Source: Streptomyces sp. NBC_00273
Lineage (GTDB): Bacteria > Actinomycetota > Actinomycetes > Streptomycetales > Streptomycetaceae
Length of the DNA stretch: 64,000 bases
Direction: 5' to 3'
Assembly: GCF_036178145.1 (NCBI RefSeq)
Contig: NZ_CP108067.1
Coordinates: 930,001 to 994,000 of the forward strand
Shown here: piece by piece, positions 33,029 to 41,362 of the stretch
Layout: each line of letters begins with the position of its first letter
How positions within the stretch are numbered: position 1 is the first letter of the stretch
Notes under the pieces: generated by a model
What the model was told of the DNA's origin: nothing
The model's database searches: none
The model's input: only the letters and a program-made list of their open reading frames with translations
Program-made: the position numbers and the translations under genes

Positions 33029-33350
33029 CTGTGCCGGGCCCCTATCCCTCGCGCAGCGCGGCACGTCGGCCGGCGCCGGAACCGGGTCCGGGAGCGGGTC
33101 CGGGAGCGGGTCCCCCTCCGGAGTCCTTCCGTCCTCCGGGCCGCGGGCCGGCGCCGGCGCGGGGCCCTGATCCACGTCACCCGGCGGCCCGTGGCGCCGC
33201 CGCCCCACCGCGCCGTGGCCGCCGCGACGATGAGTACCCCGACCGCCGTGTGACGGCACTCACACAACGATCTGCCGTCCGGTGTCGACCGGACGGGGTG
33301 CGGCGGACGTATGCCCAGTGAGAGGGACACATGGATTCGGGAGCGATTTT
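33029..33350. other. Non-coding stretch with 12-base GC repeats
   Basis: No gene is convincing in these 322 bases. Around 33081-33113 GGGAGCGGGTCC is repeated in tandem. The end of the stretch would hold the sigma-factor promoter, but no clear -10/-35 pair stands out. Confidence 0.5.
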
Positions 33351-33848
33351 TTGACCATCGAGGAGTTCGAGGAGTTCTACGCGCAAGCGGCAGGACGGCT
33401 CACAGGACAGCTCTACGTGATGCTCGGCGACCACCACGAGGCGCAGGACGTGGTGCAGGAGGCCTTCGTCAGGGGGTGGAGCCGCCGGCGCCAGCTGGAC
33501 CGTGACGGCCGGCCCGAGGCGTGGATCCGCACCGTCGCGTGGCGGCTCGCCGTCAGCCGTTGGCGCGGGCGGCGGCGCACCGCCGATGCCTGGCAGCGCA
33601 CCACCCCCGCCGGTCACGTGGAGGGGCCGGGGCCGGAGGTGGTGGCGCTGGTCGAGGCTCTGCGCCAACTGCCCCTGAAGCAGCGCCGGACCATGGCGCT
33701 GCACTACGTGTGCGATCTGAGCGTCGAGCAGATCGCCGCCGAGACCTCGCTGTCCACGAGCACGGTCAAGACCCATCTGTCCCGCGGCAGGGCCACGCTC
33801 TCCCGCCATCTGCAGGACCCCCGCATTGAGGAGGCTCCCGATGCATGA
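33351..33848 (+). CDS. ECF RNA polymerase sigma factor (SigE-like family)
   Basis: The 165-residue protein has region 2 (GDHHEAQDVVQEAFVRGW) and region 4 (LPLKQRRTMALHYVCDLSVE, then QIAAETSLSTSTVKTHLSRG), the standard sigma70 group 4 layout. TTG 33351 is chosen because CGGGAGCG lies about eight bases upstream and the protein then begins directly before region 2. The stop overlaps the start of a membrane-anchored gene by eight bases (GATGCATGA), which suggests a cognate anti-sigma partner. Its target promoters are not identified. Confidence 0.88.
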   Translation: MTIEEFEEFYAQAAGRLTGQLYVMLGDHHEAQDVVQEAFVRGWSRRRQLDRDGRPEAWIRTVAWRLAVSRWRGRRRTADAWQRTTPAGHVEGPGPEVVALVEALRQLPLKQRRTMALHYVCDLSVEQIAAETSLSTSTVKTHLSRGRATLSRHLQDPRIEEAPDA

Positions 33849-34326
33849 CTCCCACGACCCGCTGCGGTCCCTTTTCCAGGAAGCGGCCTCCGCCGGACAG
33901 TCCGCGAGCACGGCCCCGCCCGTCGCCGTCATCGAGCGGCGCGGCGAACGGCACCGCCGGCACCGGATCGTCGGCATCGCCGCCGCCTGCTTCCTCGTCC
34001 TCGCCGGATCGGGTGCGGCCCTGTCCGCCTTCCTCCCCGGGGACTCGGGCCCGACCCTCCCCGCGACCACTCCCCCGCCCGTAGCCCCGTCCCCGACGTC
34101 GGCGCCGCCCCCGCCGCCCAGCTCCACCACACCGACGCTCAATTCCATGACGCCGCCGGTCAACACCACGCCTCCGCCGCTCAACAGCACGATGCCGACG
34201 GGCAGTAGGACGACGACGCCGGTCAACAGCACGATGCCGACGGGCAGTAGAACGACGACGCCGGTCGAACCCACCGGGACCGTGAGCCCGACCATGTCGG
34301 CCACGCCGCCCCAGGCGCCCCGGTAG
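33841..34326 (+). CDS. Single-pass membrane protein coupled to the ECF sigma factor (possible anti-sigma)
   Basis: The 161-residue protein has a short cytoplasmic part, one membrane segment (RIVGIAAACFLVLAGSGAAL) and a long outer Pro/Thr/Ser-rich tail with a duplicated NSTMPTGSRTTTPV repeat. Coupled overlap with the sigma gene argues for an anti-sigma role, although the short cytoplasmic part (about 45 residues) shows no zinc-binding motif. Two 42-base direct repeats encode the tail repeats. The extended wall-spanning tail may act as an envelope sensor. Confidence 0.7.
   Translation: MHDSHDPLRSLFQEAASAGQSASTAPPVAVIERRGERHRRHRIVGIAAACFLVLAGSGAALSAFLPGDSGPTLPATTPPPVAPSPTSAPPPPPSSTTPTLNSMTPPVNTTPPPLNSTMPTGSRTTTPVNSTMPTGSRTTTPVEPTGTVSPTMSATPPQAPR
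34183..34266 (+). repeat. Two 42-base direct repeats in the anti-sigma tail
   Basis: 34183-34224 and 34225-34266 are adjacent 42-base copies with one mismatch. They encode NSTMPTGSRTTTPV twice. Copy number may vary between strains. Confidence 0.85.
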
Positions 34327-34454
34327 CCCCGCCCTCTCCCTCGGCCTTCTCCTCCCCTTCTTCACCCCTCTCCCCGCAGCACGCCGCCCGCGGACACCGG
34401 CCCGGACCAGTGCCGGTGACTCCGCACACCTTCAGACGGTCAGGAGATCCAGAT

Positions 34455-35693
34455 ATGCCCGTTTCTGCCCCCCGCCAGTCGGTCGAGCTTCCCGGCTCGC
34501 CCACCGCCTGGCCGCCCGTGCACGAGACCGGTCGCCGTCCCCGCCGCACCCTCCCGGCGTTCCTGCGCCTCGGCCCGGGCGAACGCGAGGTGGTGTGGCT
34601 GTACCTGCTGACCCGCGTCGGCATCTGGGCCACTGCGGGTGCCGTCAGCTGGCTGTTCCCCTCCGACGGCGAGGCCCGCCGGCCCGCCTCGCTGCTTTCG
34701 CCCTGGCAGCAATGGGACTGGTGGCACTACCTCCACATAGCCCAGGAGGGCTACTTCCCCGACCGGGCGGGACCCTGGACGGCCGGCTGGGACAACCGGG
34801 AGGCCTTTCTGCCCGGCTTCCCCCTCACCCTGCGCGCCGTCCACACCGTGGTTCCCGACTGGGCCGCGGCCGGAGCGCTGGTCTCGTTCCTCTCGGGAGG
34901 CGTCGCCGTGCTGGCCCTCGCCCGGATCGCCCGCCATCACCTGGCCGACCTCGAAACGGGCCGCCGTGCGGTGGCCTTCCTGTTGCTCTCGCCGTGCGCC
35001 GTGTTCCTCGCCGCGGGCTACACCGAGGCGCTCTTCCTCGCCCTGGCCCTGCCCGCCTGGCTGGCGGCGCAGCGCCAGAACTGGCCGGCGGCGGCGGTAC
35101 TGGCCTGCCTGGCCTGCTCGGTCCGCATCACGGGCCTGTTCCTCGCGGCGGCCCTCGCCCTGCACTTCGTCCTCACCGCCCGCGACCGCACCGCCTGGCG
35201 CGCGGCTCCGTGGCTCTTCCTGCCGGCCCTCGCCCCCGCCCTCTACAGCTGGTACCTGCACAGCTGGACCGGCGACTGGATGGCCTGGAAGCACTCCCAG
35301 GAACGCGGCTGGTACCGGGACTTCCACGCACCGTGGGAAGCCTGGGCGAACACCTGGGAAGCCGGCTTCCACCACACCCACCCCACCGGGTACGCGCTGA
35401 TGTGGCAGGCCGAACTCCTGGCGATGGTGGTCGGCGTCGTGCTCCTGGTCCTGCTGCTGCTGGGCCGCCGCTGGCCCGAAGCCCTCTACATGGGACTCAC
35501 CCTGTGGGCCCTGGGCACCTCCTACTGGTACACGTCCGTGCCCCGCTCCACGCTCCTGTGGTGGCCGCTGTGGATCGGCCTGGCCTCCTGGAGCCTGAAG
35601 CGCCCCCGGATCCAGACCGCCTACCTCTACGTCGTGACCCCCCTGTCCACCGCGGTCGCCATCACCTTCCTGACGGGCCGCTGGGCCGGCTAG
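34455..35693 (+). CDS. PIG-V-like mannosyltransferase
   Basis: The 412-residue polytopic protein has the first-loop motif QQWDWWHYLHIAQEGYFPD, the catalytic acid-containing region of PIG-V/GPI-mannosyltransferase relatives, and about eight or more hydrophobic segments, with SVPRSTLLWWPLWIGLA near the end. It probably adds mannose from a lipid-linked donor to an exported glycan or protein. The ATG at 34455 follows AGGAG. It stands after the sigma/anti-sigma genes but with 128 bases between. Confidence 0.75.
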   Translation: MPVSAPRQSVELPGSPTAWPPVHETGRRPRRTLPAFLRLGPGEREVVWLYLLTRVGIWATAGAVSWLFPSDGEARRPASLLSPWQQWDWWHYLHIAQEGYFPDRAGPWTAGWDNREAFLPGFPLTLRAVHTVVPDWAAAGALVSFLSGGVAVLALARIARHHLADLETGRRAVAFLLLSPCAVFLAAGYTEALFLALALPAWLAAQRQNWPAAAVLACLACSVRITGLFLAAALALHFVLTARDRTAWRAAPWLFLPALAPALYSWYLHSWTGDWMAWKHSQERGWYRDFHAPWEAWANTWEAGFHHTHPTGYALMWQAELLAMVVGVVLLVLLLLGRRWPEALYMGLTLWALGTSYWYTSVPRSTLLWWPLWIGLASWSLKRPRIQTAYLYVVTPLSTAVAITFLTGRWAG

Positions 35694-35804
35694 GCGGCCC
35701 GAGCCCCGTCGTCGAGGTGGCGTCGACTGGCCGGTCGCGCAGGGTGGGCGTTCCATCGAAGGGTGGGCCTCGTCCCGAGGGGCTCTTCGCCGCAGGAGAT
35801 CGCC

Positions 35805-37034
35805 ATGACCGGAGTGAGGACCGCGCACCCGGGCCGCGCCCGGACGGCGCTGCTGTGCGCCACCGCGCTCCTCGGCACGGTCCTGCCGGCCGGTGGCGCG
35901 TGGGCGGCGACCGGGGCGGGGGCCGCGACCGCGTCGTGCGTGGCGTCTCCCCAGCCCTCGGGCGGCGAGGCGAAGCAGATCCTGGACATCGCGAAGGCGG
36001 CGCAGAAGGAGCTGGACCTGAACGCCGTCGTCCTGCGGGTCACGCGCGACGGGCGGGAGATCGTCACCGGAGCACTCGGCGAGTCGATGACGGGGGTCCC
36101 GGCCACGGCGGACATGCACTTCCGGGCCGGGTCGGTGGCCATCGTCTACATGGGCATCGCCATGCTGCAACTCGTCGAGGACGGCAAGGCCGACCTCGAC
36201 GACCCGATCTCGCGCTGGCTCCCGGACGCGCCGCACGCCGACGCGATCACCCTGCGCATGCTCGGCGCCTCCACCTCGGGCCTGCGCGACTACGTGCCGG
36301 ACCCGAAGTTCCTCGCGGCCCTGTACGCCGACCCGTTCCGCCAGTGGACCCCCGACGAACTCGTGGGCATCTCCGCCGCCCACCCGCTGCTGTACGAGCC
36401 GGGGACGAGCTGGAGCTACTCCCACGCGAACTTCGTGCTCCTCGGGCAGGCCCTGGAGAAGATCTCCGGCATGCCGCTGGCCAAGGTGATGGAGCAGCAG
36501 ATCACGGGGCCCGTCGGACTGGACAACACCCGCAACAGCTTCACGCCCCAGATCGAGGAGCCCGTCCTGCACTCGTTCGACGCGGAGCGCGGCAAGTACG
36601 AGGAGTCCACCTACTGGAACCCCTCCTGGACCACCGCCCCCGGAGCGGTCCTGAACACCCGCATCTGCGACCTGGCCCGCTCGGCCGAGGCCGTGGGTAC
36701 GGGTGAGCTCCTGTCGCCGCAGAGTTTCAAGGTCCAGCTCGATCCGGGCACGGTGGGCCTCGGCGGCAACACCCCCGGCTGCGCACCCAAGGACTGCTTC
36801 CGCCAGCTTCCCGCCCGGCACTTCGGCTACGGCGTGATCGTCCAGAACGGCTGGATCCAGTCGAACCCGTCCTTCGCGGGCTACGCGGCGATCCAGGCGT
36901 ACCTCCCGAGCGAGCGCCTGGCCATCGCGGTGTCCACCACGGTCGGCCCCAAGAGCCCCGAGAACAACACGGCGCAGACCATCGCCGCCCGGATCGCCGC
37001 CGTCCTGGCCCCCGAGAACTCCCTGACGGGATGA
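35805..37034 (+). CDS. Secreted beta-lactamase-fold protein lacking SxxK
   Basis: The 409-residue protein has a Sec-type signal peptide (cleavage near AWAATG) and the class C/DD-peptidase fold: LGESMTGVPATADMHFRAGS, WSYSHANFVLLGQALEKISG. The catalytic motif S-x-x-K should follow FRAGS; here it is S110-V-A-I113, without the lysine. The third motif is also degenerate (FAGYAAIQ in place of H-x-G-G). I recall that some Streptomyces serine-hydrolase-like proteins share this change. It may be a binding protein for wall peptides or beta-lactams rather than an enzyme. RBS CAGGAGA precedes ATG 35805. Confidence 0.8.
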   Translation: MTGVRTAHPGRARTALLCATALLGTVLPAGGAWAATGAGAATASCVASPQPSGGEAKQILDIAKAAQKELDLNAVVLRVTRDGREIVTGALGESMTGVPATADMHFRAGSVAIVYMGIAMLQLVEDGKADLDDPISRWLPDAPHADAITLRMLGASTSGLRDYVPDPKFLAALYADPFRQWTPDELVGISAAHPLLYEPGTSWSYSHANFVLLGQALEKISGMPLAKVMEQQITGPVGLDNTRNSFTPQIEEPVLHSFDAERGKYEESTYWNPSWTTAPGAVLNTRICDLARSAEAVGTGELLSPQSFKVQLDPGTVGLGGNTPGCAPKDCFRQLPARHFGYGVIVQNGWIQSNPSFAGYAAIQAYLPSERLAIAVSTTVGPKSPENNTAQTIAARIAAVLAPENSLTG

Positions 37035-37078
37035 CGGCGTCGCCCCGCACGGACGCACCGGACCGGACGGGAACCCGG

Positions 37079-37216
37079 TCAATCACCCGAGACCTCCAGT
37101 TCCCGCACCATCCGGGCCACCGCTTCACCGCGGAGCGCGTTGTCCCCGTACGGGTCCACGTCCGCAAGGGCGGGCACGCGGCCCGGGCTTCCGGCGCGTC
37201 CGAGCCTCGGACACCC
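37079..37216 (-). pseudogene. Small remnant of a hypothetical gene
   Basis: The minus strand reads PGRVPALADVDPYGDNALRG, then EAVARMVRELEVSGD followed by a TGA. The DPYGD phrase is familiar from the start of Streptomyces hypothetical proteins of about 150 residues. No start or remainder is present, so it looks like a broken fragment. The rest of 37035-37267 shows no clear gene. Confidence 0.35.
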
Positions 37217-37267
37217 CACGCCGAAGTTCGATGACGAGCGTCACAGCGCCACTTCCTCGCATCGCCG

Positions 37268-37735
37268 TCATGACGGGACCGTCTCGTCCCAGCACAGGCG
37301 CAGTCGTTCCCGCAGGTCCGGAACGGATGCCGGCGCGCAGGACATGACGATCACGAGCCTACTGAGGTCGAGTCCGTCGAACCGCCGCGTGAAGGACCAT
37401 CGCCGGCCTGCCCGCAGAAGGGTCCTGAAGAGCAGTTGCTGTGTGTCGACATCGTCCGGCAGGACCTCATCCGCAGCCTCGACGATGAATACGTAGCGGT
37501 CCGCGGGCAGCAGCCAGTGCAGATCGCACAGGCAGTCGAGGAGGGCGTTCCAGTTCCACCCGAAGTAGTCCGGCAGCTTCAGTCGTTCGTAGAACTGCAG
37601 GAAGACCGCGTCGGTGTCCCGCATCTCACGGCCGTCGAGGCGCACCACGTACGTCCTGCCGGTCGCGGGTAGCAACAGGTCGACCGGCAGAGCGCCTTGC
37701 TCCGGAACGACGTGCACCCAGGGCACGGTGTGCAC
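37268..37735 (-). CDS. Barstar-family RNase inhibitor (orphan)
   Basis: The 155-residue protein has the barstar signature LDGREM, AVFLQFYERLKLPDYFGWNW and NALLDCLCDLHWL. Barstar binds barnase-type ribonucleases and blocks their active site. No barnase-like gene lies within the window. GTG 37735 is chosen because GGGGAGG precedes it. The extra N-terminal 40 residues (PEQGALPVDLLLP) go beyond the 90-residue Bacillus protein. It may be an immunity protein for a toxin elsewhere. Confidence 0.85.
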   Translation of the reverse strand: MHTVPWVHVVPEQGALPVDLLLPATGRTYVVRLDGREMRDTDAVFLQFYERLKLPDYFGWNWNALLDCLCDLHWLLPADRYVFIVEAADEVLPDDVDTQQLLFRTLLRAGRRWSFTRRFDGLDLSRLVIVMSCAPASVPDLRERLRLCWDETVPS

Positions 37736-37851
37736 ACCGCCACCTCCCCAGCTGTTCCGGCGTCGCCTCCACCATATCCGGCAGCTCACACTCGCGTTGA
37801 GCGGGAGCCGGGCCGGTCGTCCCCGGCGGCGCGTGCGGCATCATCGGGATC

Positions 37852-38307
37852 ATGACTCATCCCTCCCTGCCGACCACCGAGTCGGCCGTCGCCGCGATAC
37901 GGGCCGTCGCGGACGAGTACCGGCTGGCCGTGTCCGTCACCGACGACATCGGCGCCGACCAGACGTCGCGGCGGACCTCCTCGGCCCCGTTCGCCGTCCT
38001 CGACCCCGACGGATCCCTGCCCCACGAGGCGTTCGTCGAACTGGGCGGCAGCCCGACCGTCAGCGTGCGGATCTACCCCGAGGACGATGCGAAGATCACC
38101 GTCGACGGGGTGGAGTTCGAGGACGTCCCCCGGGACTCCGTCCCCGCGTTCCTGAGGTCCGTCTACAGCGGACTGGCGTTCGTGAAGGGGCGGTTCTTCC
38201 CGCCGGGCTACTGGCTCTCCGTCCCCCTGCCCGGTGACGAGACGTACCGGGAGAAGGTCGGGGGCCCCTCGCTCACGCCCTGGCTCTCCGGCCGCGTCCG
38301 CAGCTAG
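37852..38307 (+). CDS. Hypothetical protein
   Basis: The 151-residue protein is acidic and soluble, with no signal peptide. It contains AVAAIRAVADEYRLAVSVTD, VELGGSPTVSVRIYPEDDA and PAFLRSVYSGLAFVKGRFFP. I do not recognise a family. Start codon ATG 37852 lacks a clear ribosome site. Its neighbours are a barstar gene (divergent) and a broken response regulator (convergent). A role as an immunity-type protein is possible but unsupported. Confidence 0.6.
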   Translation: MTHPSLPTTESAVAAIRAVADEYRLAVSVTDDIGADQTSRRTSSAPFAVLDPDGSLPHEAFVELGGSPTVSVRIYPEDDAKITVDGVEFEDVPRDSVPAFLRSVYSGLAFVKGRFFPPGYWLSVPLPGDETYREKVGGPSLTPWLSGRVRS

Positions 38308-38322
38308 GCACCGGCGGACGGC

Positions 38323-38940
38323 CTAGAGCAGGCCGTGGTCGCGGGCGTAGATGGCGGCGTGCGTGCGGTCGCGCAGGCCCAGGCGGGACAGCACGCGGGA
38401 GATGTGGTTCTTGACCGTGCCCTCGCTGAGGAAGATACGGCCCGCGATCTCACGGTTGGTGGAGCCGGTGGCGATCAGGCGCAGTACGTCGGTCTCCCGC
38501 TCGGTGAGCGCCGAGAGGGCGGGGGCAGGGGCCGGGGCCGGGGCCGGGGCCGCCGGGCGGGAGAGTCCGGCCGCGAGCCTGCGGGCCACCGCGGCATCGA
38601 GCTGGGCCACGCCCGCGCGTGCCAGGCGTACGGCGGCGGCCAGTTCGGCCGAGGGCAGGTTCTTCAGCAGGTAGCCGATGGCGCCCGCCCCCAGGGCCCG
38701 GCCGACGTACTCGTCGTCGTCGAAGGTCGTCAGCACGATCACCTTGCAGTGGGGGCGCGGTCGGCCAGTTCGGCGACGGCGGTCACCCCGTCCATGACGG
38801 GCATCCTGACGTCCATGAGGACCACGTCCGGGTGGTGGGCCACGGCCGCCTCGACGGCCTGCCGGCCGGCCGCCACGGCCCGCCGGACCACCTCCGAACC
38901 GTCGCCGGACCACCGGACCACGGCGGAACCGGACCAACGT
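38323..38940 (-). pseudogene. Frameshifted and N-terminally decayed response regulator
   Basis: The C-terminal part is intact: VIVLTTFDDDEYVGRALGAG, GYLLKNLPSAEL, then a LuxR HTH (LTERETDVLRLIATGSTNRE, then IAGRIFLSEGTVKNHISRVL). The receiver's D-x-x-x-P part (HHPDVVLMDVRMPVMDG) is in another frame. The switch lies at a run of five G's (38751-38755 on plus): adding one base restores PHCKVIV, so a one-base loss in the C-run is likely. The receiver N-terminus with its acidic pair is missing before GRQAVEAAV. No kinase is adjacent. The single-base loss could be a sequencing error, but the missing N-terminus cannot. Confidence 0.8.
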
Positions 38941-39019
38941 ACCGGGGCCCGTTCCCCGTAGGCTGCACGCCTGCGCCGAACGGGCCCCCGCCCGGTCACC
39001 GGGCGCGCATACTCGGAGC

Positions 39020-39250
39020 ATGGCCGACACCACCACCGTCGAGGTCGACACCGATGTGCACGACCGCCTCTCCGTGCTCGCCGCGGACCGCGGACTGAGC
39101 CTGCGCGCGTACCTCGCCGAACTCGCCACCGCCCAGGAGAACGAGGCCGCGCTCGCCCGGGCCGCGCTCGCATTCGAGAGGGCCCTGGAGCGGCCCGGCT
39201 TCCGCGAGGGCTTCGCACGTGACTTCGGCCGGCTGGCGTCGCGCGACTGA
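39020..39250 (+). CDS. Ribbon-helix-helix-like antitoxin (orphan)
   Basis: The 76-residue protein begins MADTTTVEVDTDVHDRLSVL, a ribbon and helix of the CopG/Arc type, followed by an acidic helix LAELATAQENEAALARAALA. It resembles DNA-binding antitoxins of VapB/MazE-like systems. No toxin follows: the next gene is a methyltransferase after 118 bases. CATACT sits six bases before the ATG with no ribosome site. It may be a solitary regulator. Confidence 0.65.
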   Translation: MADTTTVEVDTDVHDRLSVLAADRGLSLRAYLAELATAQENEAALARAALAFERALERPGFREGFARDFGRLASRD

Positions 39251-39368
39251 AGCGGGTGCGGTCCCGCGGACGCCGTTGGGGCGCCCGCGGGACCGCCGAC
39301 GGGCCGGTTCCACGAAACGTACCTATGCTCGGAGAAGGGGCTGCACCGAGCCCTGGAGGACGGCTGTC

Positions 39369-40199
39369 ATGACCGAGGCGAGCGATGCGGCCCAGGCGGA
39401 CCGCACTCTGAAGGCCCGGCACCGCGCGATGTGGGCGCTGGGCGACTACCAGTCGGTGGCCTCCCACGTCATTCCGGATCTGGGGGCCGTGCTCGTGAAG
39501 GAGTGCGGCGTACAGCGCGGCGACCGGGTGCTCGACATCGCGGCGGGCTCGGGCAACGCCGCCATCCCGGCGGCCCTGGCCGGGGCCGACGTGGTGGCGT
39601 CCGACCTCACTCCCGAACTGCTGGAGATCGGCCGGCACCTGGCCGCCGTACGCGGGGCCACGCTGGAGTGGCGGGAGGCGGACGCCGAGCACCTGCCCTT
39701 CGCCGACGGCGAGTTCGACGTCGTGATGTCCTGCGTCGGCATCATGTTCGCCCCGCACCACCGGCCCGCCGCCGAGGAGATGCTGCGCGTCTGCCGCTCC
39801 GGCGGCACGGTCGGGCTGATCAACTGGACCCCGCAGGGCTTCGTGGGCCGGATGTTCGCCACGATGAAGCCGTACGCTCCCCCGCCGCCGCCCGGCGCCC
39901 AGCCGCCCCCGCTGTGGGGGGAGGAGGAACACGTGCACGAGCTGCTCGGCGACGCGGTCACGGACGTGGACTCCCGGCGCCGGACGGTGCGCGTGGACCG
40001 CTTCACGGGGCCCACGGACTTCCGGGAGTTCTTCAAGGCCTGCTACGGGCCCACCGTCGCCGTCTACCGCGCCGTCGCCGGCGAACCGGACCGGGTGGCC
40101 GAGCTGGACGCCGCGCTCGACGCCCTGGCCGCCGAGCACATGGTGGACGGGGCCATGGAGTGGGAGTACCTGCTGCTGTCGGCCCACCGCCGGAGCTGA
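39369..40199 (+). CDS. SAM-dependent methyltransferase
   Basis: The 276-residue protein has motif I VLDIAAGSGNAAI, the acid in VASDLTPELLEIG, motif III GEFDVVMSCVGIMF and RSGGTVGLINW, the UbiE/Methyltransf_25 pattern. WTPQGFVGRMFATMKPYAPP is a distinctive loop. The GAAGGGG ribosome site lies at about 39336, farther than usual, while GAGGACG is nearer. It is convergent with the LysR regulator gene, so no operon function is implied. Confidence 0.85.
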   Translation: MTEASDAAQADRTLKARHRAMWALGDYQSVASHVIPDLGAVLVKECGVQRGDRVLDIAAGSGNAAIPAALAGADVVASDLTPELLEIGRHLAAVRGATLEWREADAEHLPFADGEFDVVMSCVGIMFAPHHRPAAEEMLRVCRSGGTVGLINWTPQGFVGRMFATMKPYAPPPPPGAQPPPLWGEEEHVHELLGDAVTDVDSRRRTVRVDRFTGPTDFREFFKACYGPTVAVYRAVAGEPDRVAELDAALDALAAEHMVDGAMEWEYLLLSAHRRS

Positions 40200-40261
40200 A
40201 CGCCACCGGAGCCGAACACCGCCGGAGTTACCCGCCACCCGCCCCCGCGACGCACCACCGG

Positions 40262-41221
40262 TCAGTCGAACACCGGATGCACCTCCGGGTGGGCGTCCCA
40301 CCACACCTTGTGGAAGGGGTTGTTGTCCACATTGGCCAGGTACGCGCGCGCCGCGGCCCGGTAGAGCAGTTCTGCCTGCCCGGCCGAGAGCGCCGCACGG
40401 CTCCACGCGAGGCGGATGCGGCCGATGATGGGGGTGCCGACGAGCGGGCGCATCACCGTGCCCTCCCCCGACGGGGCCGTCGGCTGGCTGAGCGCGACCG
40501 CGCGTCCCGCTGCGATCAGGTCGTGCTGCATCTTTCGGTCGGTGATCCGGTAGCGCAGTGAGGGGCTGAATCCGGCCTTCGCGCAGGCGGTGACGAGCGC
40601 CTCGGGGCCGCCGTCGTCGTCCTCCACCAGCGTCATCCACGACTCCCCGGCCAGGTCGGCCAGTTCGATGCGGTCCAGACCCGCGAGGGGGTGCGCGGCG
40701 GACAGCCGGATGCAGAACGGCTCCTTCGGGATCAGCGTCCTGGCCAGGGTTCCTTCCGGCAGCGGCACCTCGTGGCCGTTGACCTCCCCGTACACGATGG
40801 CGTCGTAGCGTCCGGCGCCGAGCATCCGCGCCAGTACGGTGACCGAATCCTCCAGGTCCACGGCTATCTCCCGGCCTGACATGGACAGGTCGGTCTGGGC
40901 GAGGAGGCCGTCGAGCAGCACGAGCATGATGCAGCCCAGCCGCAGCGGGCCGCCGGTCGATATGGCGCGCGCCTCCGCTCCCAGAGCGTCCATCTCGCTG
41001 AGCACCCGACGCGCCTTGGCCAGCACGAACTGGCCCAGTGCCGTGGGCTCCACCCCGCTGCGGCCCCGTACGAAGAGCTCGCCCCCGGTGACCCGTTCGA
41101 TGCGGCGCAACTGGGCGGAGAGTGCGGGCTGGGACACTCCCAGCCGCCGCGCCGCGCCCCCCAGGCTGCCCGCCTCCGCTATCCGGCAAACGGCTTGCAG
41201 ATGCCTCAACTCCAGCTGCAT
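40262..41221 (-). CDS. LysR-family regulator, divergent to the protease
   Basis: The 319-residue regulator has the LysR HTH ([20 protein letters not shown], then [18 protein letters not shown]) and a substrate-binding domain. The start at 41221 is immediately upstream of the HTH. It is divergent from the large protease gene at 41363 with 141 bases between, holding an interrupted palindrome CATAA-N8-TTATG. In Streptomyces, LysR genes next to metalloproteases (snpR/snpA, mprR/mprA) activate the protease, so a similar role is likely here. Confidence 0.88.
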   Translation of the reverse strand: MQLELRHLQAVCRIAEAGSLGGAARRLGVSQPALSAQLRRIERVTGGELFVRGRSGVEPTALGQFVLAKARRVLSEMDALGAEARAISTGGPLRLGCIMLVLLDGLLAQTDLSMSGREIAVDLEDSVTVLARMLGAGRYDAIVYGEVNGHEVPLPEGTLARTLIPKEPFCIRLSAAHPLAGLDRIELADLAGESWMTLVEDDDGGPEALVTACAKAGFSPSLRYRITDRKMQHDLIAAGRAVALSQPTAPSGEGTVMRPLVGTPIIGRIRLAWSRAALSAGQAELLYRAAARAYLANVDNNPFHKVWWDAHPEVHPVFD

Positions 41222-41254
41222 CCGGGCAGCGTACGAGTCGGGCCGCCGCGGCAC

Positions 41255-41272
41255 CATAACGCGGACCTTATG
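41255..41272. promoter_or_regulatory. Interrupted palindrome in the LysR/protease intergenic region
   Basis: CATAA at 41255-41259 and TTATG at 41268-41272 form a 5-bp inverted repeat around eight bases. It lies 34 bases upstream of the LysR start and 91 bases before the protease start. The form suits a LysR-type dimer site. Confidence 0.4.
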
Positions 41273-41362
41273 CCCCTCGAGATGTCCCAATCTCGTCATG
41301 TTCACGCTCATACTCAGCCGCGAACGACACTCATCCCCGACCCCCCACGATCGGAGTGGACG

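Noticed and set aside
33081..33113. GC-rich tandem repeats considered as a CRISPR-like or satellite array
   Set aside because: Units of 12 bases repeat only about two to three times with no spacers, so this is simple low-complexity DNA.
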